The notes beneath the pieces are model-generated. The model saw nothing but the letters and a program-made list of their open reading frames with translations. It did not search any database and had not been told where the DNA came from. The position numbers and the translations under genes were made by a program. Positions 53,527-62,100 of a DNA stretch of 64,000 nucleotides are shown piece after piece (position 1 is the first letter of the stretch; each line of letters starts with the position of its first letter). Location of the stretch: positions 1 to 64,000 of the forward strand of contig NZ_JABUAE010000004.1 in NCBI RefSeq assembly GCF_013314535.1, read 5' to 3'. The DNA comes from Bacillus sp. Xin1 (lineage in GTDB: Bacteria; Bacillota; Bacilli; Bacillales; Bacillaceae_G).

Positions 53527-54105
53527 TTATTTTTTAATTTTAACAAGTTGTACGGCTTCTGTTTCTTTAGTTGTATCTTGGATTTTATCTTTAGGGTCCT
53601 TATCAAATTTCAGTACACCTACAGATTTTTCTTCGCCCTTCACATCTCCGTATGCTGCATCATCAACGATTGCAAACATATCTGCATAAGAACGTGCATC
53701 ACCGATAATTGTGTTGCCTTCGTATTTTAATTTCGCTCCATCAATTGTCGCATTTGCTACTTCTTCTTTCGCAAATAATATACCTTGATCCGCTGTTACT
53801 GCTGGCAGTTTATCGATTGCTTTTGTGTCTTCTTTTTCTACTTTCTTGATAAGTTCTTTTTTCACTAGTTCTTCACCAGTTTTTTTATCCATTACAAGCA
53901 CTTTCTTATTATTTAATGTTGAAAGTTTCATTCTATATGTGTTTTTTTCTTTTATATCAGATTTGTTTTTATCGATTACATTGTTAACTTGTTGTTCACT
54001 TCCGTAAGTAACCATACCATTTGCTTTTTCACCTAATAACGAACAGCCTGATAATGCTCCGAATGAAATTGCTGCTGCTAACCCGATTCCTACTAATTTT
54101 TTCAT
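53527..54105 (-). CDS. Lipoprotein of unknown function in the BceR-like regulon
   Basis: 192 aa. Signal peptide with lipobox LSGC (Cys at ~21). The mature part is charged and soluble: NVIDKNKSDIKEKNTYRMKL, VLVMDKKTGEELVKKELIKK, GDARSYADMFAIVDDAAYG and the end TEAVQLVKIKK. I do not recognise a family. It is anchored outside the membrane. A BceR-like promoter lies ~130-195 bp upstream, on its strand. AAGGAGACAAG precedes the ATG. It may shield or sense envelope damage. Confidence 0.75.
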   Translation of the reverse strand: MKKLVGIGLAAAISFGALSGCSLLGEKANGMVTYGSEQQVNNVIDKNKSDIKEKNTYRMKLSTLNNKKVLVMDKKTGEELVKKELIKKVEKEDTKAIDKLPAVTADQGILFAKEEVANATIDGAKLKYEGNTIIGDARSYADMFAIVDDAAYGDVKGEEKSVGVLKFDKDPKDKIQDTTKETEAVQLVKIKK

Positions 54106-54235
54106 TTTCTTGTCTCCTTTTTATATACGATATAGTGAATACAATGCAGGTACTAAGAGGGAAATATACATTGTATTGATTCTTAAAATATGAAGAAGCA
54201 AAAGTGTTTTGGTTGTAACCTCGGCTTCTGATTTC

Positions 54236-54299
54236 ATTTTATAAAAATAACGTTTTTATAACTATCGAGGTAGCTTACAGTAACATTACAATTCTGTAA
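54236..54299 (-). promoter_or_regulatory. BceR-like promoter of the lipoprotein gene
   Basis: On the minus strand: TTACAGAATTGTAA (54299-54286), TGTAAG (54279-54274), TCGATAGT (54268-54261), TAAAAT (54241-54236). Spacing equals that of the 34.5- and 37.4-kb sites. Confidence 0.8.
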
Positions 54300-54449
54300 T
54301 TTAGTGAAAATGGTTAAAAGTGTGATAAAAGAAAGTGAATCTGGAAGAAATTACAATAAGGTGTATAGAGTTGTATATAGGTTTTAAAGAGAAGAAGGGG
54401 TATCCCTTGTAATGATAGGTTCTGTAAGTTGTATATGTATAAGCTATAG

Positions 54450-54609
54450 ATGGAGTATCGCCACATCGCTATCAAGTTAAAATTTTGTAGCACCCCCAGA
54501 ACGAAATTTTAGACCTTCTTATAACAGAGAAGGTTATTTTATCGTTTGGGGGTGACCTGTTTTCTTAGCTTGATAGGTATACGTCAGAACCCCATACCTA
54601 TCAACTCCA
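54450..54609. other. Nested multi-hairpin element, candidate structured RNA or small mobile element
   Basis: Outer arms TGGAGT and ACTCCA. CTATCAAG (54469-54476) pairs with CTTGATAG (54568-54575). Within it CACCCCCAGAACGA (54490-54503) pairs with TCGTTTGGGGGTG (54542-54554) around an inner ACCTTCT/AGAAGGT stem. TTGATAGGTAT (54570-54580) can instead pair with ATACCTATCAA (54593-54603). So two mutually exclusive folds exist. No ORF. Identity unknown. Confidence 0.45.
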
Positions 54610-54615
54610 GAACAA

Positions 54616-54650
54616 AAACAAACCGATTGATATACCAATCAGTTTGTTTT
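54616..54650 (-). terminator. Terminator of the LysR gene
   Basis: AAACAAACCGATTG and CAATCAGTTTGTTTT around a 6-nt loop, abutting the LysR stop codon. Confidence 0.8.
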
Positions 54651-55519
54651 TATTTACACATCTTATCTTTTAAAAAGTCAATAAAAACAGATTTTGGTCT
54701 GCCTTTTAAATAGATAAAATCAATACTAATATTAATTTTCACTGGAGGTGCCATTTCCACTCGGATCAATTCTCCATTTTCTAATTCTTGTTTGACACAA
54801 TGTTCAGGCAAAAAGCTAATGCCCATCCCTTGAATCACTAAATTTTTCGCTGTTTCCATATTATCTACTTCTAAAGATATAGTCGGGCTTACATCATTAC
54901 CTGAAAATAGCCGATGAATCATGAGCCAATCCATTGATCCATAATCAAAAAAGATAAGGGGTTGTTTACTTACATGTTCTATTGTTACTTTTTCTTCTTT
55001 TAAAAATATATGATTTCGAGGCACAAAAAGGCCAATAGGGTCATTATAAAGACGAATTGATTCTACTTGAGGATGTGTTTCTGTTCGTACGATGCCAAAG
55101 TCAACTTCTTTATTAATAACCTTCTGTAAGATGTCTTGTGAATGACCCGTTACAATTTTTATTTTAACATCCTTAAATTCAGATTTGAAACCAGGTAAAA
55201 TCTCAGGAAGGATATTATTAGATATTGATAAAGCACTCCCAATTACCAAGTCATATGGGATTGTTACTTGTTGCAATCCATACTTAGCTTCCTGATAAGA
55301 TTGCAAAATTTTTTGTGCATGTGGAAAAAAATACTCTCCTTTTTCAGTTAAGGAAATCTTATTGCCATTTCGATGAAAAAGCTTTATATTAATTTCACGT
55401 TCAAGTGATTGAATACGTGCTGTTACAGAAGGTTGGGTTAAATAAAGAGCTTCGGCGGCTTTATTGAAACTACCAAGTTGACAAACATATATAAAAGCTT
55501 CAATATTTTCAATATTCAT
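54650..55519 (-). CDS. LysR-family transcriptional regulator
   Basis: 289 aa. N-terminal HTH: NIEAFIYVCQLGSFNKAAEA and LYLTQPSVTARIQSLEREIN. The effector domain follows (LVIGSALSISNNILPEILPG, GIVRTETHPQVESIRLY, VDNMETAKNLVIQGMGISFL). AAGGAG precedes the ATG at 55519. The racemase gene is upstream in the same direction with ~120 bp between, so it may regulate that gene or one more distant. Confidence 0.87.
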   Translation of the reverse strand: MNIENIEAFIYVCQLGSFNKAAEALYLTQPSVTARIQSLEREINIKLFHRNGNKISLTEKGEYFFPHAQKILQSYQEAKYGLQQVTIPYDLVIGSALSISNNILPEILPGFKSEFKDVKIKIVTGHSQDILQKVINKEVDFGIVRTETHPQVESIRLYNDPIGLFVPRNHIFLKEEKVTIEHVSKQPLIFFDYGSMDWLMIHRLFSGNDVSPTISLEVDNMETAKNLVIQGMGISFLPEHCVKQELENGELIRVEMAPPVKINISIDFIYLKGRPKSVFIDFLKDKMCK

Positions 55520-55642
55520 TTCTAAACGCTCCTTACTGTAGCTCTCTATTATCATTTACTATAACATGTACACGTAAATCGTATGCATCAAATATTCATA
55601 AAATAAGAATGCAACAATTCTGCCGCATTCCCAACTTATAAA

Positions 55643-56347
55643 TTACACTTTTATTATTTCTTTTTCTGTTCCATTAGCTATTTTAATAACCATTTTAGCT
55701 ACAATTTCTGTTGGATCAATAACGCAAATATTTTCGGATGATTTCAATACAAGAGGAACCTCTGTGCAGCCTGCTATAATAGCCTCAGCTCCGCTCTCTT
55801 TCAATTTATCAGCAACCTTTGAAAGATATAAAAATCCTGTTTCTAAATTTCCACTTTTTATAGCATATATTCCTTCCATCACTTTTTCTTGCATTTCTTT
55901 ATCAGGCTCAATGACATTAATCTTGTAACTTTGACAACTGTTTTGGTATAGTTCCGTCTTAATCGTCCCATCCGTAGCTAACAAACCTACTTTTTTAAAA
56001 TTATTTTCTTGTACAAAACGAGCCGTTTCTAAAGGCATATGCAAGATCGGAATACTAACGGACCTTTTAGCTGCTTCATAGAAAAAATGAGCGGTATTAC
56101 ACGCAATAACAAGAAACTCCGCACCAGCGTTTTGCAGTCGCTGCGCTGATTGTACAATGTATGGGGTCGGATCCACTCCCTTTCCCAAAATAGCCGTTGT
56201 CCGATCAGGTATTTGAGAATAGTTGTCTGCAATGATATGGATATGATCTTGATCCTTCATTGCAGGTGTATAAGAAATAATTTTATTCATTAAATCAACA
56301 GTCGCCAAAGGCCCCATGCCACCAATAATCCCAACAACTTTTTGCAT
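55643..56347 (-). CDS. Aspartate/glutamate racemase family protein
   Basis: 234 aa PLP-independent racemase of the RacX/aspartate racemase family. It has GIIGGMGPLATVDLMNKI, both catalytic Cys: FLVIACNTAHFF and IIAGCTEVPLVL, and the substrate loop DNYSQIPDRTTAIL. It interconverts L- and D-forms of aspartate or related amino acids, possibly for cell wall or spore use. The ATG at 56347 is likely; a GTG three codons earlier is possible. Confidence 0.88.
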   Translation of the reverse strand: MQKVVGIIGGMGPLATVDLMNKIISYTPAMKDQDHIHIIADNYSQIPDRTTAILGKGVDPTPYIVQSAQRLQNAGAEFLVIACNTAHFFYEAAKRSVSIPILHMPLETARFVQENNFKKVGLLATDGTIKTELYQNSCQSYKINVIEPDKEMQEKVMEGIYAIKSGNLETGFLYLSKVADKLKESGAEAIIAGCTEVPLVLKSSENICVIDPTEIVAKMVIKIANGTEKEIIKV

Positions 56348-56731
56348 TTTGTTCACCGCTTTTAAGTATATTTTGAAAGTCCAATCTTAATAAATTTCTT
56401 AGTATTTCTGTAAATGTATTTTGAATGATTGACTTAATTATAAGCTCCTTTTTAAGGAATGAATTATAGAAAGAATCTATACAACAATAGAAACTATGTA
56501 TTGATAACTAATGTATAAGGGGATTTTCATATGTTTAATAGTGGAGAGGAAATGTTGAGAAGGAAATGTCATATTATAATTTGCGTATTTGGAAAATAAT
56601 AGGTAAGGACATCTTCGTTTTAATATAATAAATATGTAGGATTTGGTAATGAACATTATTCTGGTAAAAAGAAAGTTTTTACGGGAAGTACATGAATTTG
56701 AAATATGAGGAAATATATAGGAGGAATATGA
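56348..56731. other. Intergenic region upstream of the pspA-like operon
   Basis: 384 bp, AT-rich. A 22-codon frame (MFNSGEEMLRRKCHIIICVF, 56531-56599) with AAGGGG before it is the only candidate gene and is doubtful. No clear terminator or known regulatory site was seen. Confidence 0.35.
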
Positions 56732-57397
56732 ATGTCTGTATTTAAGCGATTAAGAGACTTAACAATGTCAAATGTGTATGCACTAATTGAAAAAGCTGAA
56801 GATCCAGTTAAGATGACGGATCAATATTTACGCGATATGCAACAGGATGTACAAGAAGCTGAGAAGAGTGTAGCAGCTCAAATTGCGCTTGAGAAAAAGT
56901 TTAAATTATTGTTTGAAGAGCAAGAAGCACTTGTAAAGAAACGTGAAGAACAAGCACATATGGCTGTTCAAGCGAATAATATTGATCTTGCGCGCCGTGC
57001 TTTAGAGGAAAAGCAAAATGCAGAGCAAAAGATGAATGAATATAAAGCGAGCTATGAGCAAAATAAAGCAGCTGCTGATAACCTTCGTGCGAAGTTAGAA
57101 GAAATGCGTAAGCAATTAACCGAGCTCAAAAATAAACGTGAAACACTTGTAGCACGTGTAAATGCTACGAAAGCGCAAAAGAGCATTAATCAAGCGATGT
57201 CTGGATTCGATGCCAATACTGCAAAAGCAGGCCTAAGCCGTATGGAAGAAAAAGCTCTTCAATTAGAAGCTGAAGCAGAGGCAAGCGGCGAAATTTACAA
57301 AAAAGAAAAGTCATTAGATGAGGAATTTGCGGCTTTAAATAAAAATTCAGCTGTGGATGATGAATTGGCACGTATTATGAAGCAGTATGAGAAGTAA
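56732..57397 (+). CDS. PspA/IM30-family membrane-protection protein
   Basis: 221 aa, almost wholly coiled coil. The amphipathic N-terminus is MSVFKRLRDLTMSNVYALIE; then DPVKMTDQYLRDMQQDVQEA and long heptad runs to about residue 150, and a C-terminal SGFDANTAKAGLSRMEEKAL. It binds damaged membranes as ESCRT-III-like polymers. It leads a conserved group with DUF350, DUF4178 and DUF4247 genes. AGGAGG precedes the ATG. A bcr1-like repeat lies in the gap after it. Confidence 0.9.
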   Translation: MSVFKRLRDLTMSNVYALIEKAEDPVKMTDQYLRDMQQDVQEAEKSVAAQIALEKKFKLLFEEQEALVKKREEQAHMAVQANNIDLARRALEEKQNAEQKMNEYKASYEQNKAAADNLRAKLEEMRKQLTELKNKRETLVARVNATKAQKSINQAMSGFDANTAKAGLSRMEEKALQLEAEAEASGEIYKKEKSLDEEFAALNKNSAVDDELARIMKQYEK

Positions 57398-57411
57398 TAA
57401 TATATAAATGA

Positions 57412-57585
57412 AGGACTAAAAACCTTTCTTTTTTGGTGGAAGAGAGCGTCCGGCCATGTGTAGGAGCGGTCAGAGCTCTTTTGGATCCCCTGCCGTGTGA
57501 GAACAGAAATAGGAAAAGAGAGGAAGCCTGTTTTTGTTTTCAAAGCTGTATTTTAGATGTGGGAAATCAAAATAGATATATAGTA
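57412..57585 (+). repeat. bcr1-like dispersed repeat, copy F
   Basis: Has GAAGAGAGCGTCCGGCCATG, TGTAGGAGCGGTCAGAGC, TTTTGGATCCCCTGCCG, AACAGAAATAGGAAAAGAG and GGGAAATCAAAATAGATATA. It lies between pspA-like and DUF350 genes and splits their operon spacing. A short hairpin (ACCGGCATGTC..GACATGCCGGT-like, 57595-57626) follows. Confidence 0.72.
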
Positions 57586-57659
57586 GATAAAGAAACCGGC
57601 ATGTCATGGAAAGCAATCATGTCGGTTTTCATATTATTTTTCTAGGAGGAGGTTTTTGT

Positions 57660-58064
57660 ATGACATGGATGAATGTGTTAGCCATGCTTGTATGGACAGG
57701 AGCAAGTGCTGTTCTTTTATTTGCACTTATGTGGGTTGATTCTATTTTTACAAAATACAACGATTTAGCAGAAATGAAACAAGGAAACATGGCCGTTACA
57801 ACACGCTTTATTATGAAATTATTTGCACAAGGATATATTTTGTCACAATCAATTACGAAATCAAATGATTTATGGCAAGCACTCCTTGCATCAGCGGTTT
57901 CATTCGTTATTTTATTAGTTGTAGAAATGTTTATTGAATTTATTTTGAAAATAGTAGTTGGTTTAGATTTAGAAGAGGGAACGAAGCAAGGGCATGTCGC
58001 ACATGCTTTATTAGCTGGTTCGTTACATATTGTTGGAGCCCTCATTTTAGCAGCTTGTCTATAA
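57660..58064 (+). CDS. DUF350 family membrane protein
   Basis: 134 aa with four helices, in two repeated halves: WTGASAVLLFALMWVDSIF, FAQGYILSQSITKSNDLWQA, VSFVILLVVEMFIEFILKIV and the last helix LLAGSLHIVGALILAACL. DUF350 proteins accompany PspA-like proteins and membrane-stress operons. GGAGGAGG precedes the ATG at 57660. The role is unknown. Confidence 0.82.
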   Translation: MTWMNVLAMLVWTGASAVLLFALMWVDSIFTKYNDLAEMKQGNMAVTTRFIMKLFAQGYILSQSITKSNDLWQALLASAVSFVILLVVEMFIEFILKIVVGLDLEEGTKQGHVAHALLAGSLHIVGALILAACL

Positions 58065-58085
58065 CGAGAAAAGGAGGGATAAATC

Positions 58086-58592
58086 ATGAGTTTATTTAAA
58101 CGTATTAAAAATATAATAAAAAGTCCAGAGCCTGTGAAACCAGAGAAATCGTTACTCACGTTAGCACCTGGCGATATGATTGAAGTTTCATTAGTTATGT
58201 ATGAATTGATTGGAAGAACAAGCATGCATTCTCGGAATGAAATTGTCTTAACATTACAGGACGGGAAAACAATTCGCTATTTAAAAATTGAAAATCGTGA
58301 AAGTACGTATTATAAGTTGTATACACCAATTGATGGTCGGTTAGATTCGATAGATGAGATTCCAACGACAATTGAAATGGATGATATCGAGTATCATATG
58401 GAAGAACAATATAGCGGCCGTGTTGTTGTGATGGGAAAAACACCGTTTGCTGTCTCTGATGAACAATATGTGTGGGAGTTTCAATCTGATAACCGGAAGC
58501 TACTTCGCATTGAGTGGCAAGACGGACGTACAATGATGTATGAGGGAGAATCGATTCTTCCTGCTGATGTACAAATTATAAGGGCAACGTAA
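58086..58592 (+). CDS. DUF4178 domain protein
   Basis: 168 aa soluble beta-rich protein. It has the LAPGDMIEVSLVMYELIGRT start of the DUF4178 domain, LQDGKTIRYLKIENRE and YVWEFQSDNRKLLRIEWQDG typical of the family. Members sit with PspA and DUF350 genes. No enzymatic motif. AAGGAGG precedes the ATG. It is followed 12 bp later by the lipoprotein gene. Confidence 0.8.
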   Translation: MSLFKRIKNIIKSPEPVKPEKSLLTLAPGDMIEVSLVMYELIGRTSMHSRNEIVLTLQDGKTIRYLKIENRESTYYKLYTPIDGRLDSIDEIPTTIEMDDIEYHMEEQYSGRVVVMGKTPFAVSDEQYVWEFQSDNRKLLRIEWQDGRTMMYEGESILPADVQIIRAT

Positions 58593-58604
58593 GGGGGCAT
58601 AATC

Positions 58605-59414
58605 ATGTCAAACCGATTGTTTACCATGATTAAATCGTTCGTAATCCCTATACTTGCCAGCGTTACATTACTTGTAATTGCTGGATATGCTTTATCAGGG
58701 TGTCAAAGTGAAAAATCGATTCAAGATCGTTATCCACTAGAATCCGTCGCAAAAGATGGTAAGCAAGAATCTTATGTGTATAGGGCTGCTAATCGGTCAG
58801 TTCCAGAAGTTGCAAAAGAACTGATTGATGAGAAAAAGCCGAAGCAAGTATCTAAAGAAGATGAAAATCAGATGTTCCTTGTCTATTCTGATAAGTTATA
58901 TAATCTTCAGAAGGATAAAGAAAAACCGTCTGATACATTAATTGAAATTAGTAATAAAGAATACGTTCGCCAAAATTATCAACCGTCCTTTTTACAAGGA
59001 TATATTATGGCGAGTATATTAAATGATATATTTGATTCACGTAAATCGTATCATGGCGATTACCGAGGATATACAGATCGGAAAAATCATAAACCGGTTA
59101 TTCCAGACAGGCCGCCTACAAAAGAAGAAAAACAAACACCACCGCCTATTACAAAACAAGGTAAGGGTTCTATTATTAAAAGAAGCGATAAGATTGAGCC
59201 GAAACCATCTGTAGGAGACCAAGGAAGCATTATCGAAAAAGGAACAAAGACGGTTCCGCCATCTACAGAGAAAAAAGGGAAAATCACGAAATCACCAGGT
59301 GGTTCTAGTGGATCTGATGTAAAACCAAAATCATCGATTAAAAGCCCGCCTAGAAATACATCTCCCCCTAAAACAAGGGTTGGTGGTTCAGGGAAAATTA
59401 CGAAGAGAAGATAG
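58605..59414 (+). CDS. DUF4247 domain lipoprotein with repetitive tail
   Basis: 269 aa. Signal anchor with lipobox-like SGC (Cys at 33). The DUF4247 region covers about 40-150 (IQDRYPLESVAKDGKQESYV, VYRAANRSVPEVAKELI, MFLVYSDKLYNLQKD, SFLQGYIMASILNDIFDSR). The last ~110 residues are a low-complexity Pro/Lys/Ser tail with GSIIKR, GSIIEK, GKITK repeats ending GKITKRR. The tail is longer and more repetitive than usual. It closes the operon. Confidence 0.83.
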   Translation: MSNRLFTMIKSFVIPILASVTLLVIAGYALSGCQSEKSIQDRYPLESVAKDGKQESYVYRAANRSVPEVAKELIDEKKPKQVSKEDENQMFLVYSDKLYNLQKDKEKPSDTLIEISNKEYVRQNYQPSFLQGYIMASILNDIFDSRKSYHGDYRGYTDRKNHKPVIPDRPPTKEEKQTPPPITKQGKGSIIKRSDKIEPKPSVGDQGSIIEKGTKTVPPSTEKKGKITKSPGGSSGSDVKPKSSIKSPPRNTSPPKTRVGGSGKITKRR

Positions 59415-59417
59415 AGG

Positions 59418-59455
59418 AAAGTCCAAGAAGCAGAGTAGATGCTTCTTGGACTTTT
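59418..59455 (+). terminator. Terminator of the pspA-like operon
   Basis: AAAGTCCAAGAAGCA and TGCTTCTTGGACTTTT, 15-bp arms with T-run. Confidence 0.92.
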
Positions 59456-59490
59456 GTGTGAGTGATATAATATATAAGTAACAAATATAA

Positions 59491-60507
59491 TTATTTATGT
59501 TTATTTAGGAATTCGATGGTTTTTCCGAGCGTTTTTTCAGCATGTGGTGAAGTGAAATCAAATTGATATTCATGACCTAATTCAGATTTTGTTCCGTCAA
59601 ATAAAACACTTTCTACTTCTACACCATTCTTTTTGAGCGCGTCTATAAGATCGGCTGAATGTGGTGCCAAAGGATCGGCATCTCCAACTGTCAAAAAGAC
59701 AGGTGGATAATTAGGTGTTACATGATGGACTGTAGACAATTCGTTGAGTCTAGGAAAAGATGCTACATCCTTCTCTCCTGTATATGACCAAAACATTGTA
59801 TGCACCATCCATTTTCCGATTGCTGATGATTCAGGATTATCTAATCTATCCATGCTATAAGGCCCGCAAAACAAAAGAAGACCTTTTATTTGTTTATTAT
59901 CAATAGAAGGATGAATATCCATCGTTTTTGCTAGTCTTTCATTGGACATAAGTGCGGCAGTTTGACTAGCGATTTGAGCACCCGCGGAATCGCCTCCTAT
60001 GAATAATCTATTCATATCGCCACCGTATTCTGCAATATTGTTCTGAAGATATTGCAGTGCCTGATTTGCTTGAATGATAGGACCTGGATATTTTTGCCGC
60101 GGTGCAATCGCATAGTTTATATTTGCAACTACATATCCCTCGTTAGCTAATGCCATTCCGTATTCTTGTGTTTGTTCTTTACTACCAGATAAAAAGCCAC
60201 CGCCATGTATCCACATAATAACAGGGAGCTTCTCATTCAAATTTTTCGGATAGTAAATATCTAAAATACTATTATCAAGTCCATCCTTGTCATAAACAAT
60301 ATCTTTTTTTACAATAACTTGCTTTCTTATCGTTTCCATATTTTTAGGTGATGCAAAAGGCTTTGCCTCGAAAAGTTTCTTCATTACTGCTGCTCTAATT
60401 GCAGGTGTAAACTGATTCATTATAGATACAGCCAATGTAGGAATACCAATAACCGAAATAGGAATTATCCATCGCTTTTTCTTATAGACTTTTTTCTTTA
60501 GTATCAC
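59491..60507 (-). CDS. HSL-type alpha/beta hydrolase (esterase/lipase)
   Basis: 338 aa. An N-terminal membrane anchor (WIIPISVIGIPTLAVSIM), then the HGGG oxyanion motif in IMWIHGGGFLSGSKEQ, the nucleophile in FIGGDSAGAQIASQ, acid in LTVGDADPLAPHS and His in ELGHEYQFDF. These define the hormone-sensitive-lipase family of carboxylesterases. Probably membrane-tethered, facing outward, hydrolysing short acyl esters. No neighbours with a linked function. Confidence 0.87.
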   Translation of the reverse strand: MILKKKVYKKKRWIIPISVIGIPTLAVSIMNQFTPAIRAAVMKKLFEAKPFASPKNMETIRKQVIVKKDIVYDKDGLDNSILDIYYPKNLNEKLPVIMWIHGGGFLSGSKEQTQEYGMALANEGYVVANINYAIAPRQKYPGPIIQANQALQYLQNNIAEYGGDMNRLFIGGDSAGAQIASQTAALMSNERLAKTMDIHPSIDNKQIKGLLLFCGPYSMDRLDNPESSAIGKWMVHTMFWSYTGEKDVASFPRLNELSTVHHVTPNYPPVFLTVGDADPLAPHSADLIDALKKNGVEVESVLFDGTKSELGHEYQFDFTSPHAEKTLGKTIEFLNKHK

Positions 60508-60671
60508 TTGAATCAGCCTTTCTTAAGATGTATCGTAGTTCTGTATATCTATATTTCAATATTTCTTGGTGTTTCATTGTTATTATGTATCCTGCTATTT
60601 ATGATTCATACTCCTACTTTACAATTCAGCGAGAGCAAAGAAGTTAGATGGGGAATCAAGGAACCCCCACT

Positions 60672-60702
60672 GATTAAAGTTTCACTTTATACCATTATAC
60701 CC
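60672..60702 (-). repeat. Fragment of the two-hairpin repeat
   Basis: CCCCCACTGATTAAAGTTTC then ACTTTAT is the inverted form of the first 25 bp of the element at 44560. The remainder is absent or diverged. Confidence 0.6.
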
Positions 60703-60795
60703 TTATTTCTTGTATATTCCCTTTCAATTTCAAGATCTAGTAACCAGGCTTCATAAGTATGCGGAATAGAGCATAAGAGATTATGTTAGTAATAA

Positions 60796-60825
60796 GCCCT
60801 TATCTTATAAGAAGGAGATAGGGGC
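60796..60825. terminator. Hairpin downstream of the MFS gene
   Basis: GCCCTTATCT and AGATAGGGGC with one G-T pair, then GTATTGTTTTT on the + strand. Position fits termination of the minus-strand MFS gene. Confidence 0.6.
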
Positions 60826-60846
60826 GTATTGTTTTTGAATCATAAT

Positions 60847-62001
60847 TTAGTGAGATTCACGTACTGTTACAATTTTCTTACCTATAAGAAGGATTTGTCC
60901 TCCTATAGCCAAAAGTAATATACCGGCTATTATAAAAGGCAAAGTAACAGGTTCTATTCCTTTCTCTAAAAATATTCCGTTTGTCATAGTCCCTATTGAA
61001 CCAGCTAAGTAATTAATAGAGCTAAGTAAAGCAATTGAAATGGTAGCATGATCTGGGCTAATTTCTAAGAGTGTTTTTTGCTGAGTAGCGAGTGCCGCCC
61101 ACCCTGTACTTCCCCAAAGAATTAAGCATATAGCTAACAATAATGCAGTTTCATGGAAAATCCCCATACATATAAACGAGAAAAACATGATTCCCATTAA
61201 GTACAGTAATATGATTTTTGGCTTCTTATAGAAATCCATTATAAACCCAATTATAAAACTTCCGGCAATACCACCAATTCCCCACATCCAAATAAACATG
61301 ATAGATTTTTGAAATCCATATGCAGTAATGATGGTATCTAAGTATGTGTATAAACCTAAACTGCAAAAACTTAATACCATTGTGATAAGCATGACGAGTG
61401 AAATCTTTTTATTTTTAAACATATTTAACCGTTCTTTTAGCGTTGGTAAAGGTCTAGATTCTATCATAGGAAATTTAGCAAAGAGAGCAAATATCCCGAT
61501 CGTCCCAATGATAACGATAAACCACATCGCTATGCGCCATTCATAAATAGAAGCAATATAGATGCCGAACGGAACGCCAATTACAGTACCAGCGCTCATT
61601 CCGAGTAAAACGGTGCTTAAAGCTCTTCCTCTTCTTTTCTCAGAAACTAATGTAACAGCAGCTGACGACGCCAATGGTGAGTATAGGCCAGCACCTATGC
61701 CAGCTAGGCCTCTAGAAATTAATAGAATAATAAAATGATGAGTTACAGCGGTCAGGAAGTTAGAGAATGTAAAAAGGAATAATGCTGCCAATAATGTATG
61801 TTTTGTGTTTGTCTTTTTCATACATGTAGCAAATAAAGGCGCTGCAATCGCATAACAAATTGTGAAGATACTTACGGTTTGTCCAGCAGTCCCGATTGAA
61901 ACATGAAAATCATGGGCGATTTGAGGCAAGATTCCTGCCATTATATAAGCATCTACTCCTAGTGCGAATATCCCAAATGTTAATAAAAAAATTTTATTCA
62001 A
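60847..62001 (-). CDS. MFS transporter (AraJ/YdhP-like)
   Basis: 384 aa with twelve helices. The family start is FALGVDAYIMAGILPQIAHD, the motif A-like stretch is ISRGLAGIGAGLYSPLA and motif C is GTVIGVPFGIYIAS. It belongs to the DHA1 drug-efflux/sugar-efflux type. The LysR gene is divergent, 99 bp away, and probably controls it. The substrate is unknown. GGAGG precedes the ATG. Confidence 0.88.
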   Translation of the reverse strand: MNKIFLLTFGIFALGVDAYIMAGILPQIAHDFHVSIGTAGQTVSIFTICYAIAAPLFATCMKKTNTKHTLLAALFLFTFSNFLTAVTHHFIILLISRGLAGIGAGLYSPLASSAAVTLVSEKRRGRALSTVLLGMSAGTVIGVPFGIYIASIYEWRIAMWFIVIIGTIGIFALFAKFPMIESRPLPTLKERLNMFKNKKISLVMLITMVLSFCSLGLYTYLDTIITAYGFQKSIMFIWMWGIGGIAGSFIIGFIMDFYKKPKIILLYLMGIMFFSFICMGIFHETALLLAICLILWGSTGWAALATQQKTLLEISPDHATISIALLSSINYLAGSIGTMTNGIFLEKGIEPVTLPFIIAGILLLAIGGQILLIGKKIVTVRESH

Positions 62002-62100
62002 TGTGAGTCCTCCTTTTGATGATTTGTTCTAATTTCATCGTAACGAGTATAATGAAATTAGTGAAATTCATATTTTACATAGGAGGTATGAATAAAACTC

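Noticed and set aside
57629-58225. 198-codon minus-strand frame opposite DUF350
   Set aside because: Antisense to two well-supported genes with ribosome sites; no independent signals.
60508-60756. 82-codon + strand frame between esterase and MFS genes
   Set aside because: It has no ribosome site, begins exactly at the divergent esterase start and contains the inverted repeat fragment at 60672; probably chance coding of a hydrophobic stretch.
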